This document shows, piece after piece, positions 33,089 to 44,554 of a stretch of 64,000 nucleotides of DNA. This DNA comes from Syngnathus acus. Taxonomy: Eukaryota; Chordata; Actinopteri; Syngnathiformes; Syngnathidae. Every line of letters starts with the position of its first letter. Positions within the stretch are counted from its first letter, which is position 1. Below the pieces are notes generated by a model. That model saw only the letters and a list, made by a program, of their open reading frames with translations, was not told the DNA's origin and did not search any database. The stretch is taken from the NCBI RefSeq assembly GCF_901709675.1, contig NC_051088.1, positions 2,590,664 to 2,654,663 on the forward strand. Direction: 5' to 3'. Both the position numbers and the translations under genes were made by a program.

Positions 33089-33959
33089 CATTCAAAATCT
33101 GAGATGTGCAATGACGTCATGCTACGGGCACTCCAATTGGACAAACTACATGACATTACACCTGTTAAATAAGGATATGGGTGGTGGTCTCAATGTACAT
33201 GTCTTGGAAAAATGTCCGCGATGGTATAATAAACATACCGTGGCTCCAAGGTATAAATCATGTTACGGTACGGAATCCAATCCCCTCTATGACAATGTAG
33301 AGACGCAGGTTGTTGCAAATTGTCCAATCGAGGTTGTTATCCATCTCTCCCGCCTTTTCAGAATGATTGATAAAAGCTTGCCTCTGAAGTTGTTATTTAG
33401 GGGTTTCTTCCTTGGCACCGTTGACAGCCATATCAATCTACGCACAGCCGTCCAGTTTATTGTTTCTCAACTGGGAGTAAAATCCAAAATACTTTAAAAC
33501 CTTGGCTTTGAACTAAAATGGTGCGCGTTTGAATTGGTTGTTTTTCCTATCCCTTCCATTAAAGCTACAGTCTTGTCTCTTTTGAGTTGTCACAAAACTG
33601 TGGTTGCGCAGTGCTGCCCTTTATCAACCTGGTAGATTAACATGTGACTGGTTGCTTGTAAAGTAGCTTGTGCGACACGGTAAAAAGGTATTGAAAGTAT
33701 CGATGCTCACTTAAAGAATCGATACTTGGTATCGGCACAAAAAGTATCGGGATACATTAAAATATTATATTTTTCCCAGCCCTAACAGGTGAGGTACACC
33801 CAGAATAGTTACTGCCTGGCCAAAACATTGTCCCTTGCCCCGTGTTTGCTTTTCTCCTCTTTGATATGTCCAGTGTGTATCTAGCATAGCATGTGATTTT
33901 CTAGACTGTGTAATGATTATCCTCTCAACTTTGGATGCCATCAGCCTCAATGATTTTGT
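33089..33959. other. scn8a intron stretch with no recognised gene
   Basis: A 128-codon + strand frame (33111-33497) has no recognisable motif. Near 33680-33785 repeated agtatcg motifs and ccagccctaac suggest the end of an unidentified hAT-like repeat. Confidence 0.45.
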
Positions 33960-34270
33960 CACATTAGTTCCAGTACTTGCTAACATGTGGGTAACATTGG
34001 TCATCCAGGGTCCAGATGATCTCTTTCATCCACTTGAAAGCATTTTCATGGCTGGCAATCCATTCGACGTCTGTTCCCTGTAGTATTTGGCTTAATGGCG
34101 CTGTCGCTTCTGACAGGTTGGGAACAAAACTGGCAAGATAAGTCACCATGCCGAGAATTGTGTTGAGATCTGCTTCATTCTATAGTGGTTGCATATCTTT
34201 GATGGCTTGGGGTCTGTTTCAGGCCATACATTGTGAGTCTGTGTCTGAAGTAGCTCACTTCAGGTACACA
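33960..34270 (-). pseudogene. Ty3/gypsy-type pol fragment
   Basis: The minus strand reads GMVTYLASFVPNLSEATAPL then SQILQGTDVEWIASHENAFK, typical of the RT/RNase H junction of Ty3/gypsy elements (FLG..YL..FVPN). Upstream sequence continues the block in a shifted frame. No LTRs were found. Confidence 0.75.
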
Positions 34271-34319
34271 GATGGGTTGAGTTTGACTCCTCGTTCTACT
34301 GTATAGTCCAACTGACTGG

Positions 34320-34970
34320 GAGTTATATCCTGGGGGCCCCAGTGCTGCTGACCACAGTGTCAGAGATGGTGTCTCTCAGCCTGACGTACTGTGGCCTGCC
34401 TGTGAGGTAGTCGGAGATCCATACCACCAAGAAGGGGTCCACTCCCATTCTACTCAGTTTGGCAAGGGGGGCGGATGGTATTGAAGGCACTGGAGAAGTC
34501 CAAGAAGAGAATCTTTGCCGTGGCTCTCCCTTTGTCCAGGTGAGAGTGGACTCAGTATAATAGGTAGAGGGTGGCAGGGTGTAAGCTGAGATGGGGGGGT
34601 ATGTGGAGGCAAGGGGTGGTGATGCTGTGTTGTCCATGGGGAGATGAGTTGTGGAGGGAAGGGGAGATGGCTGCAGCAGAGGTGGGGGGGTCAAGGACTG
34701 GTCAGACCTGTAAAAGAACTTATTCAGTTCATTTGGCCGCTCCATTGTCCCTCAACGGCCCTGGTCTTTGTTTTGTGGTTATGGTCCTCACACCGTCCCA
34801 GACGGCCCTCATGTTATTTTCACTCAGCTTCTGATCCACCTTTCTCTTGTAGGGGTCTTTGGCTACGCTCACACAGTGTTTCACCTCTTGCTGTGCTGCC
34901 TTCATGGCCTCTTTGTCTCTGCTCTTGAAGGCAGCCTTCTTCCTGTTTAGGACAGCCTTGACTTTCCATT
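34320..34970 (-). pseudogene. LINE reverse transcriptase fragment (jockey/CR1/L2-like)
   Basis: The minus strand reads LAKLSRMGVDPFLVVWISDY then LTGRPQYVRLRDTISDTVVS, and further upstream AKDPYKRKVDQKLSENNMRA then VWDGVRTI. These occur in the RT of fish LINEs of this group. Frames shift at least twice. The end at 34320 lies before the catalytic YADD block. Confidence 0.75.
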
Positions 34971-35044
34971 GTTATTTGGGTAGTAGTAGACGGTCTCAAC
35001 AGGAGAAACAGACAGGCAGAAAACAAACTCCAGCCGAATCGGCC

Positions 35045-35840
35045 ACTGCAGGTTAATTAAAGGCCATATCATAGAAATGTGTCTTTAAATGTGTCTTAAA
35101 TGTTTCTACTGAGGTAGCAGTTCTAATATCCATTGGTAGGGCATTCCAAAGCCCGAATAGAAAATGCTCTAGACCAGGGGTGTCAAGATCCTCTCCTCGG
35201 GGGGCCGAATCCCTAAATGTTTTCCAAGTTTCCCTCGTTAAACACACCTGATTCAATTAATCAGGCTCCTGCTGAAAGTGAGGACGAACTGGTCATTTGA
35301 ATCAGGTGTGTTTAACAAGGGAAACTTGGAAAACATGTAGGGATTCGGCCCCCGAGGAAAGGAGTTTGACACCCCTGCTCTAGACCCTGCAGACATTTTC
35401 TTGGCCCTCAGTGTCGCTAAAAGACTAGCGTTTTGCCAACGAAGGTTACGAGACGGAACATAAGGAACAACTAGGTCGACGAGATATGAAGGCGCTAAGC
35501 CATGCAGTGATTTATAGGTTAATAGAAGAACCTTGAAGTCACATCTTAAATGGACCGGGAGCCAATGTAAGTTGGCTAATATTGGGGTAATGTGATCAAA
35601 TTTTCTTGTCCGTGAGAGCAGCCTTGCAGCAGGATTTTGTACTAACTGTAGACGTTTGATGCGGGACTTAGGAATACATTACAGTAGTCCGGGCGCGACG
35701 TGACGAACGCATGTATAATAGTTTCCGCATCACCGGTCGAGAGGATCGGACGAATCTTTGCAATATTACGAAGGTGAAAAAACGCAATTCTGGTTATATG
35801 TTCTCTACTTCGCGGATTTTCACCGGGTGGGCGTGAAACC
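35045..35840 (-). mobile_element. LINE remnant with RT piece and repeat body, carrying a hAT MITE
   Basis: Minus-strand 35842-35650 reads ITRIAFFHLRNIAKIRPILS then TGDAETIIHAFVTSRPDYCN, a conserved piece near the end of LINE RTs. The remaining 600 bp is a dispersed fish repeat. The hAT MITE at 35175 interrupts it. Confidence 0.65.
35175..35377. mobile_element. 203-bp palindromic hAT MITE
   Basis: Ends caggggtgtcaagatcc and gagtttgacacccctg, with long inverted arms (aaacacacctgattcaa / ttgaatcaggtgtgttt). Perfect 8-bp duplication ctctagac lies at 35167-35174 and 35378-35385. Confidence 0.95.
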
Positions 35841-35870
35841 AATTAACCGCGATAAACGAGGGATTACTGT
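35805..35870. mobile_element. Tigger-like right end fragment
   Basis: acttcgcggattttcacc to aaacgagggattactg, followed by TA, resembles the right end of element E at 32255-32329. No left end was found. Confidence 0.6.
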
Positions 35871-36254
35871 ACACCTAAATCTCCATTTTACTCAATTCAA
35901 TCGTGACTTTCTGTCTAACCGGGTTTGGTCATGGGCCCCAATTTTTTGTCATAAATATATTTTCAAGTAGTATTTTAAGTGGACAATATAAGGGCCGTAC
36001 GAAGCTACATAAATGACTAGCGTGTAATCCTTAGTGCTAGTCATTTGATGAAGTTCTGTGACCAATTTCAAGGCCTTTAATAAGAAGAATTCATGCTGTT
36101 TGATCTTTATGACTGCTTTGTTACAGTGTTAGGCCCCTCCATGAGTCGTCACCTTATCGTGGTGGAGGGGTTTGCGTGCCCCTATGATCCTAGGAGCCAT
36201 GTTGTCTGGGGCTTCATGCCCCTGGTAGGGTCACCCATGGCAAACGGGTCCTAG

Positions 36255-39200
36255 GTGAGGGGCCAGACAAAGCACGGCTCACACAAGCCCCTTATGAAGA
36301 AAAACATGAATGGATTTCGTTTTCCCTCGCCCGGACGCGGGTCACCGGGGCCCCCCTCTGGAGCCAGGCCTGGAGGCGGGGCTCGAAGGCGAGCGTCTGG
36401 TGGCCGGGCCTTCGCCCATGGGGCCCAGCCAGGCACAGCCCGAAAAGGAAACGTGGGTCCCTCTTCCCGTGGGCTCACCACCTGTGGGAGGGGCCAAAGG
36501 GGTCGGGTGCAGTGTAAACTGGGCGGCGGCCAAAGGCAGGGACCTTGGCGGTCCGATCCCCGGCTGCAGAAGCTGGCTCTTGGGACATGGAATGTCACCT
36601 CTCTGGCTGGAAAGGAGCCCGAGCTGGTGTGCGATGCAGAAAAGTTCAGACTAGACATAGTCCGACTTGCCTCCACACACAGTTTGGGTTCCGGTACAAG
36701 CCCTCTCGAGAGAGGCTGGACTCTCTTCCACTCTGGAGTTGCCCACGGTGAGAGGCGTCGAGCAGGTGTGGGTATACTTATTGCCTCCCGGCTGGGCTCC
36801 TGCACATTGGGGTTCACCCCGGTGAACGAGAGGGTAGCCTCCCTCCGTCTTCGGGTGGGGGGACGAGTCCTGACTGTTGTTTGTGTCTATGCACCAAACG
36901 GCAGCTCAGAGTACCCACCCTTCTTGGCGTCCCTGGAGGAAGTGCTGGAGAGCGCTCCTTCTGGGGACTCCATCGTTCTACTGGGTGACTTCAATGCTCA
37001 CGTGGGCAATGACAGTGAGACCTGGAAGGGAGTGATTGGGAGGAGCGGCCCCCCCGGTCTGAACCCGAGCGGTGTTCTATTGTTGGACTTCTGTGCTCGA
37101 CACGGATTTTCTATAATGAACACCATGTTCAAACATAAGGGTGTCCATGTGTGCACTTGGCACCAGGACACCCGAGGCCGCAGTTCGATGATCGACTTTG
37201 TAGTCGTCTCATCGGATTTGCGGCCGCATGTTTTGGACACTCGGGCGAAGAGAGGGGCGCAGCTGTCAACTGATCACCACCTGGTGGTGGGTTGGCTCCA
37301 ATGGTGGGGCAAGATGCCGGTCCGACCTGGCAGACCCAAACGCTCTGTGAGGGTCTGCTGGGAATGTCTGGGAGAATCCCCTGTCAGGAAGAGCTTCAAC
37401 TCCCACCTCCGGCAGAGCTTTTCCCACGTCCCACGGAGGCGGGGGACATTGAGTCCGAGTGGACTCCGCGCCTCCATTGTTGATGCGGCCGACCGGAGCT
37501 GTGGCCGTAAGGTCGTTGGTACCTGTTGTGGCGGCTATCCCCGAACCCGCTGGTGGATACCGGCGGTAAGGGATGCCGTCGGTAAGGGATGCCGTCGGTA
37601 AGGGATGCCGTCAAGCTGAAGGAGTCCTATTTGGCCGTTTTGGCCTGCGGGACTCCGGAGGCAGCTGACAGGTACCGGATGGCCAAGCGGAATGCGGCTT
37701 CGGCGGTTGCTGAGGCAGAAACCCGGGCGTGGGAGGAGTTTGGCGAGGCCATGGAGAATGACTTCCGGACGGGTTCGAGGAAATTCTGGTCCACCATCCG
37801 GCGTCACAGGAGGGGGAAGCAGTGCAACGTCAACACTGTTTACAGTGGGGATGACGTGCTGCTGACCTCGACTCGGGATGTCGTGAGTCGGTGGGGAGAA
37901 TACTTCGAAGACCTCCTCAATTCCACCTACAGGCCTTCCATTGTGGAAGCAGGGCCTGGAGACTCTGAGGCGGACTCTCCAGCCTCTGGGGTCGAAGTCG
38001 CTGAGGTAGTTAAAAAAGTCCTCGGTGGCAGGGCCCTGGGGGTGGATGAGATCCGCCCGGAGTTCTTAAAGGCTCTGGATGTTGTAGGGCTGTCATGGCT
38101 GACGTGCCTCTGCAACATTGCGTGGACATCGGGGACAGTGCCTCTGGATTGGCAGACTGGGGTGGTGGTTCCCCTCTTTAAGAAGGGGGACCGGAGGATG
38201 TGTTCCAATTACAGAGGAATCACACTCAGACTTCCTGGTAAGGTCTATTCAGGGGTGCTGGAGAGGAGGGTCCGTCGGGAGGTTGAACCTTGGATTCAGG
38301 AGGAGCAGTGTGGCTTTCGTCCTGGCCGTGGAACAGTGGACCAGCTCTACACCCTGTACAGGATCCTCGAGGGTGCATGGGAGTTCGCCCAACCAGTCCA
38401 CATGTGTTTTGTGGACTTGGAGAAGGCGTTTGACCGTGTCCCTCGGGAGGTTCTGTGGAGGGTGCTTCGGGAGTACGGGGTGCCGAGCCAACTGATAAGG
38501 GCGGTTCGGTCCCTGTATCACCGATGCCAGAGTTTTGTCCGCATTTCCGGCAGTAAGTCGGATTCGTTCCCAGTGAGGGTTGGACTCCGCCAAGGCTGCC
38601 CTTTGTCTCCGATTCTGTTAAAATTTTTATGGACAGAATTTCTAGGCGCAGCCGAGGTGTTGAGGGGGTCCGGTTTGGGGACTTCAACATCGCGTCTCTG
38701 CTTTTTGCAGACGATGTGGTGCTGTTGGCTTCTTCAGGCCGTGATCTCCAGCTCTCACTGGAGCGGTTCGCAGCCGAGTGTGAAGCGGTCGGGATGAGGG
38801 TCAGCACCTCCAAATCCAAATCCATGGTCCTCGGTCGGAAAAGGGTGGAATGCCCTCTCCAGATCGGGGATGAGATCCTGCTCCAGGTGGAGGAGTTCAA
38901 GTATCTTGGGGTCTTGTTCACGAGTGAGGGGAGGATGGAGCGCGAGATCGACAGGCGGATCGGTGCAGCGTCGGCAGTAATGCGGACTCTGTACCGGTCC
39001 GTCGTGGTAATGAGAGAGCTGAGCCAAAAGGCAAAGCTCTCAATTTACCGGTCGATTTACGCTCCTACCCTCACCTATGGTCACAAGCTATGGGTCGTGA
39101 CCGAAAGAACGAGATCCCGGATACAAGCGGCCGAAATGAGTTTCCTTCGCAAGATGTCCGGGCTCTCCCTTAGAGATAGGGTGAGAAGCTCGGTCATCCG

Positions 39201-39486
39201 GGAGAGACTTGGAGTAGAGTCACTACTCCTCCACGTTGAGAGGAGCCAGATGAGGTGGCTTGGGCATCTCATCAGGATGCCTCCTGGACGCCTCCCTGGG
39301 GAGGTGTTCCGGGCATGTCCCACCGGTAAGAGAACCCGGGGACGACCCAGGACGCGCTGGAGAGACTGTGTCTCTCAGCTGGCCTGGGAACGCCTTGGGA
39401 TCCCCCGGGGTGAGCTGGAAGAAGTGGCTGGGGAGAGGGAAGTCTGGGAGTCCCTCCTAAAGCTGCTGCGACCTGACCCCGGATAA
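36255..39486 (+). pseudogene. RTE endonuclease-reverse transcriptase, two frameshifts
   Basis: Endonuclease (APE type): [60 protein letters not shown] and STDHHLVVG in order. Reverse transcriptase in the second frame: FKKGDRRMCSNYRGITL, GFRPGRGTVDQLYTL, HMCFVDLEKAFDRVPREVLW, VGLRQGCPLSPIL. Third frame: SLLFADDVVLLASS (catalytic FADD) and a C-terminal GRPRTRWRDCVSQLAWERLG. Frameshift 1 at about 37590 comes from two extra 16-nt units. Frameshift 2 at about 38615 is a one-base loss in an A/T run. The stop is at 39484-39486. Confidence 0.9.
37565..37612. repeat. 16-nt unit in three tandem copies, cause of a frameshift
   Basis: ggtaagggatgccgtc occurs at 37565, 37581 and 37597. One unit fits the reading frame; the two extra units add 32 nt and move the frame by +2, as seen between the two RTE frames. 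Confidence 0.95.
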
Positions 39487-39916
39487 ACGGAAGAAGATGG
39501 ATGGATGGATGGATGGATGGATTGTTACAGTGTCAGGGATAGATAGGATTGTTTTTGATTCGGAAAGGGGGAAGTTTGCGGAAGCACCTCATCTACACAA
39601 GTCACTCACAATTCAAAAGAGCGTGGTCGGACACAGTAGTAGAATAAGTGGCTGCTTTATTCTCTCTTCCATCCAATTCACATAGTATCAAAATGATGTA
39701 CTCAATCAGTCTGATATTGTCATGTGCGTATTGCGTCTCTTTTAATAAAATGTCAACAGACTTCAATGTGTGTGAAGACGGACAGCAAACTGACCTTTTT
39801 GGCTACCCAACAACATGCCTGACCTAAATTAACGTAACAAAGGTCCACTTCAGAGTGGTCGTACTCAGACGAGCTTCAATAGTAGAAGCTATACATTGCG
39901 CATTAGTAATGACTGT

Positions 39917-40080
39917 GGGGCGCAGCTCCTCACAGCATCCCCAATCCAACCCTTAATGCTGGGTGTCAAGCAGGGAGGCCTCCATTTTTTTCAATAGTCT
40001 TTTTGGTATGACTCGGCCGGGGATCGAACCCATGACCTCCCAGTCTCAGGGCGGACACTCATACCACAAGGCCACTAAAA
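39917..40080 (-). mobile_element. SINE fragment, head and body only
   Basis: tccaacccttaatgctgg, gcagggaggc and gggatcgaacccatgacc (B box complement) to aggccact match the SINE at 16250, with the 3' half missing. Confidence 0.75.
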
Positions 40081-40393
40081 ACCTGCCTAAAAACATGCCT
40101 TTCTAAAACAAACAGGACTTTCTATACAACACGCTTTCGAGGTTAATGCAACGCCCACATTCTGGACCCCAAAGTTCACATGAAATCGAGATTTAGGTGT
40201 ATAAATAACCTGGCAGTGTATTTTTTTTACATGTAAAATATATAGAAAACAAGGGGGAGGGACCAAATACGTTTTTGTAGTTTTTTCCCAGTCTCTTTGA
40301 ACATGTAAACTGCATTGAACTTTTTCTACTGATTTTTTCTTTTTTCCGCAAAGTTTTATTTTTATCTTGTAATGTGTTGTATATGGATGTAAA

Positions 40394-40396
40394 TCA

Positions 40397-40452
<56 letters not shown>
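40394..40452. repeat. (AATC)n microsatellite just before the scn8a splice acceptor
   Basis: About 15 perfect units end 30 nt before the AG at 40481-40482. Confidence 0.97.
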
Positions 40453-40453
<1 letters not shown>

Positions 40454-40482
40454 CATTTTCCCTTTGCCTCATCGTCCCACAG

Positions 40483-40816
40483 ATCTCCTACATTGGATGG
40501 TCAAAACCTAAAGACCACATAGTTGCAGGATGAAAACATGGCTGCACCCCTTCTCGCACCCCCAGGACCTAACAGCTTCAAGAGATTTAATGCAGAATCA
40601 TTGGCGGCCCTCGAGCAGCGCATCAACGAGGAGAAGAACAAGAAGCCGCCAAAGCAGGACAGCAGTTACCGTGACGACGATGATGAGAACAAGCCCAAGC
40701 CCAACAGTGACCTGGAGGCTGGCAAGAGCCTGCCCTACATCTATGGGGACACCCCTAAGGGAATGGTGGCGGTACCACTGGAGGATCTGGACCCGTACTA
40801 CCTGAATTCTCAGAAA
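40483..40816 (+). other. scn8a: scn8a second exon, 5'UTR plus first coding sequence
   Basis: The acceptor is catcgtcccacag. 55 nt of 5'UTR precede the ATG at 40538. The donor is gtgagt at 40817. The exon would be joined to the non-coding exon ending at 27016. Confidence 0.8.
40538..40816 (+). CDS. scn8a: Voltage-gated sodium channel Nav1.6 alpha, first coding exon (93 residues)
   Basis: Encodes the cytoplasmic N-terminus: [20 protein letters not shown], a charged [20 protein letters not shown] stretch, [20 protein letters not shown] and [15 protein letters not shown]. It matches SCN8A rather than SCN1A-5A at LLAPPGP and [15 protein letters not shown], and ends in phase 0 at the conserved first coding junction. 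Nav1.6 forms the action-potential sodium pore at axon initial segments and nodes. ATG at 40538 is chosen because it opens the conserved MAA start; no in-frame upstream ATG is near. The next exon (FVVLN... region) was not found by 64000, so the intron exceeds 23 kb. The teleost aa/ab copy is not resolved. Confidence 0.95.
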
Positions 40817-41852
40817 GTGAGTTGAACCATGATCATCTCAGCTTTTAAAGGAAGACAGATGCTTGAAAACAGAATGGCCAAGGTTATTTGTCGATGAGAT
40901 ACTAAAACAAATCAAGTTTGAGGCAAATGTGTATTCGTGTTTTCATCAGCCCTATTCCTTGTGTCAACCAATCAGCATTCTTTTGTCCCCCTGTGATTTG
41001 TTCAGCTGTGCGTCATTGTCAGTTTGATTATATTTAGTTCAATGTTTTCATTTGGTCTTCGTTTATTTGTTGTCGTTGTTGCTGGTGTTATGTATCCCTG
41101 GTTTGGTCACGTTTCCTGTCATGGTGAGAATTTTGTTTTCTGTGCTTCTTTGGTCCTTTGAATCTTGATTAATTTCATTATTTTGTTTGCCCCCCCCCCA
41201 TTTTTTTCTAAAGAAATCATTTTGGGGAATTCATCCTGCCTTGCTTTGCAACATTTAGGTCATTTTTTCACCTCAACTCCACCACACAAATCTGTCTATA
41301 TGCATCCCGACACCGTCTGTCAAGAATACGGACCCTGGAAAATAGGTTAAAAAAAAGTAATAAATATAACATCCCTAAATGATCAGGATTCAAGTATCAA
41401 AGAAAGAAAATCTCCAGAAAACAAAACACTCACCACACTAGGAAGCATGAAAAAATTTGGAATACATGACACTAGCAGCAACACCGATACGCAGACTGGA
41501 AATTAAGTTCAAGCTAATCAATGACAAAACTAGGAACAGCAGGACAAGACACGTGGCTGAATGGAGTTGGTTGGCGGACACAAGGCACAAAGCGAACAAG
41601 AACAGTTCGTAATGAAAATCCAAAAAGTAGAATTGACATTATAAAGGGAACACAGGGAAAACACTATCAAACATGAAATAAAACTAATATAATCAAAGCA
41701 AAGCTAAACAAAACAAGATCACGACAAAATTATGATTCATGTATGATTCATTCACCATGTGACAAAATAAGTCTCGGTAAATGTTTATATTAACTGTTTG
41801 TTTGACTAATATTTATTCAATTTTATTATTTACAATAAATTATTTCCACTGT
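40817..41852 (+). other. scn8a intron without recognised features
   Basis: AT-rich intron directly after the first coding exon. No second coding exon and no transposon end were recognised. Confidence 0.55.
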
Positions 41853-42165
41853 GCACTGGTTAGCACGTCCATCTTACAGATCAGAGGTGTAGGGTTCAAT
41901 CATGACTCTGGCCTTCCTGTGTGGAGTTTGTATGTTCTCCCAGGCCTGCGGGGTTTCTTCTGGGTACTCCGGTTTCCTCCCATATTCCATAAACATGCAT
42001 GGTAGGCTGATTGATATTCCAAATTGTCCGTAGGTGTGATTGTGAGGGGTTGTCTGTTTATGTGTGCACTGTGATTGACTGGCAACAAGTTCAGGGTGTA
42101 CCCCGCCGATCACCCAAAGACTGCTGTAATAGACCCTTGTGAGGATAAGCGGTTCAGATGATGAA
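41853..42165 (+). mobile_element. tRNA-type SINE with ATGG/ATGA-like tail, diverged
   Basis: gcactggttagcacgtcc (A-box region), gggttcaatcatg (B-box-like), gtgtggagtttgtatgttc, ggtttcctcccatattcc and ggataagcggttcag follow the order of the copy at 46903-47270. Tail gatgaatgaatgaatg. Substitutions suggest an old insertion. Confidence 0.85.
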
Positions 42166-43635
42166 TGAATGAATGTTGAAATAGTTTGGAAACTTAACCA
42201 ATTTGAGGTAAAATGGCTAAATGAATTATATAATATATATATAATATATAATATTATAAAAGATATTATATTATAGGACTCTTGATAATGGAAATTCTTG
42301 GTGGGCCAGATTTAAAATAGAAGTGGGCCCTACTTTGCCCAACCTTTTTTCTAGTAGTGTTGGACTAGGCCTCTTTGGCACCTATGATTAGATAGGTAAG
42401 ATCTTCCGCAATCTTGCAGAAAAGGCTCCACAGCTGTGTATCGATCTTTCTGGCATCCATTAAATAGTTCAACTGAGAAATGGCAGTCCTTTGGTAGTCA
42501 CTATAGCATAGCGAGCATTTAAAGATAAAAGAACTGTGAGAAGATAACAGTTGCAAGGCTCTACTTATATTGGGATCCATAAGGAGTGTTTTGGGGTTCG
42601 CTGAGTTATCTCTGAATATCTTATGCTACATTCAGATGAAAAGGATGGTTACAATTGATGGTCCATTGAGTCTAAATGATTGTTGCTTAGTCCATCTTGA
42701 AGTGAAACAGTTGAGGCCAACTGGCATGCACTATTCGGCTCTTTATTTACTTTCAACAGGCCCTACATCACACCTAGCATGGAAATCCAGACTCAATGCT
42801 GTACCTGCAAATGAGTCTGGTGAGTATACTCATCAAGCCAATTTCTAAGGCGAGGCAAACCTGAGCAAACAGACAGCGAAATTAACCAATCAGCGAAGAG
42901 TGGCTGTGACATCAGAAAGAAACACATCTTCTTTTGCTTCCAGTGCTGTCAGCTGCTGGAGTTTAATGACTCAATGTGTTTTTGGTGATTCAAAACTGAG
43001 TTTAATATTGAATGAAACAAACTCATCTCTCCTGCATGACACTTTGAATGTTATGAGAATGGACCTCCGCCACCCATCACTCAGCTTCAGAAAATTGATG
43101 GGCCTGCACAGAACACATTATTACAAATAAAAATTATTACAAATAACATTTTCAGGTTGATGTCCCCTTTAATAAAGGACCTATATTTTTTATAAACTGC
43201 CGTTTTGTTGTTAATCCTCTGACAATTACAGACCAGCTTGTAGAGAAAATGTCAGTTGAGGTGAAAACCTGCTTCCCACTAAAATCCCAGCCTTGTGAGA
43301 CAGCGTATAAACATATTTTTCTTCAGTTACTTTACTGCTAGCCTGTCTTACAGTTAGGACTATCAAAGGGAATTACACAGCTCCGGTTTGCTTCAAGCTA
43401 ACTAGCAAGTAGAACGACATGAATAGAATAGAATAGAATAGAATAGAATAGAATAGAATACCTCATTGTATAGACAACGAAATTGAGAGCGCTGCTCATT
43501 TGGTGAATAGGGGTGTGAAACAGAGTGGGATTGTATAGAATAGAGAATAGGCGTATATAAGGAGGACAGTGTAGAATATAATTTTGTTCGCTGGGGCAAG
43601 ATTGGAGTTTTTGGTGAGTTGCTTTGCATCTAGGG
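42166..43635. other. scn8a intron: AT repeats, weak MITE-like sequence, (GAATA)n
   Basis: An AT-rich tatataat tract lies at 42222-42275. A (GAATA)n run lies at 43421-43460. Around 42880-43170 caatcagcgaagag and gttgatgtcccctttaataa suggest a decayed MITE. No coding similarity was seen. Confidence 0.5.
43421..43460. repeat. (GAATA)n microsatellite
   Basis: Eight perfect pentanucleotide units; the same motif recurs at 48665-48697. Confidence 0.95.
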
Positions 43636-44554
43636 TAGGGATGCACCGAAAATTCGGCCACCGAAAATGTTCGGCCGAAAATGACCCAAAAGTGCATTTT
43701 CGGTTTTTGGCCGAAAGACCTAAATCACCGAAACAACACGGCCGAAACTTGTGATGACGTGAGCAAACAGCGCAGCCAGCACGCGGGAAAACGGGATAAG
43801 AGCCAGCATGTCTGCGGTGTGGACTGATTTCACTATCTCAGAGAAAGAGCCACGGATAGCGATTTGCAAAACATGCAATGCTGAAATTTCAAGAGGGGGT
43901 GCATCTGCAAAGAGTTTCTCCACGTCGGGTTTAATTCATCACCTGAAATCCAAACATCCCGATCGCCATTCTGAATATGAGAAGAAGGCGACACAGAAAA
44001 GGAAACTGACACCGAGCACGCCCACTCCGTCTGTGGCGGACGTTTTTGAAAAGGCAAGAAAGTTTGTGCATCCACAATTCTTGGTGGATTTGTTGTTGAT
44101 AAAGGCTATGGTAACCATTGTTTTGATACACTTTTATGTTGTACACACAGAACAAAATTTAAAAGGCACTTGACTTATGCACTTTGTGTTTTTATAAGAG
44201 AACATATTTAATTTTACAGTCTTTCAGCAGGCCAGTCAGTTATAAGCCTGTAAATTATTATTTAATGTACACATGAGTGGGGTCAAGTTAAACATTTTAT
44301 TTTTATTTTATTTTTGAATTTTAATTTATATTGTGCATTGTTGTAATGTCAGTGCTAAATAAATATTTTCATACTTTTGTAACTGGTTTATTGCAATGCC
44401 TTGATTTTAGTGAGGTTAGTACACATGTAGCCATAAATGCTGTGGTTCTAATAACTGACATAATCATTTCTTTCGGTGTTTCGGTTTTCGGCCTTGGTTT
44501 CCTCATTTTTGGTTTTCGGTTTCGGCCAAGAATTTTTATTTCGGTGCATCCCTA
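43636..44554 (+). mobile_element. hAT element (tagggatgcaccgaaa ends) with BED-finger frame
   Basis: Ends tagggatgcaccgaaaat and atttcggtgcatcccta, flanked by atctaggg at 43628-43635 and 44555-44562. Sub-terminal ttcggcc repeats are at both ends. It encodes a BED zinc finger but no catalytic domain. Confidence 0.93.
43808..44173 (+). CDS. BED-type zinc finger protein from a hAT element (121 codons)
   Basis: The ATG at 43808 opens a frame with W5, C20-x2-C23 and H44/H45...H50 (CKTCNAEISRGG, GLIHHLKSKHPDRH), a complete BED finger that binds transposon ends in hAT transposases. A basic KKATQKRKLTP stretch follows. After about residue 90 the hAT catalytic domain should start but is replaced by short hydrophobic sequence and a stop. 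It could be a truncated transposase that binds DNA without cutting; whether it is expressed is unknown. Confidence 0.55.
   Translation: MSAVWTDFTISEKEPRIAICKTCNAEISRGGASAKSFSTSGLIHHLKSKHPDRHSEYEKKATQKRKLTPSTPTPSVADVFEKARKFVHPQFLVDLLLIKAMVTIVLIHFYVVHTEQNLKGT

Larger units (their letters stand above)
36130..39521 (+). mobile_element. Full-length RTE-clade LINE (Rex3/Expander-like) with 12-bp target duplication
   Basis: Target duplication ttgttacagtgt occurs at 36118-36129 and 39522-39533. The element has a GC-rich 5' region, one endonuclease/RT coding region broken by two frameshifts and a (TGGA)n tail from about 39497. Its length of 3.39 kb matches complete RTE elements. It lies in scn8a intron 1. 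Confidence 0.92.
35872..40201. mobile_element. DNA transposon with cacctaaatctc ends, carrying the RTE LINE
   Basis: The left end tacacctaaatctcc and right end gagatttaggtgtat are inverted. Both have a ggaccccaa(a/t)-type motif about 60 bp inside. The RTE LINE (36130-39521) and a SINE fragment lie between. The family was not recognised. Confidence 0.5.

Noticed and set aside
33111-33497. 128-codon + strand frame in scn8a intron
   Set aside because: No recognisable motif and AT-rich neutral-looking sequence; not reported as a gene.
36251-36817. 188-codon minus-strand frame overlapping the RTE LINE
   Set aside because: Shadow of the GC-rich coding strand of the LINE endonuclease.
42365-43130. 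Frames of 71-92 codons on both strands
   Set aside because: No similarity, splice structure or codon signal; treated as intron.
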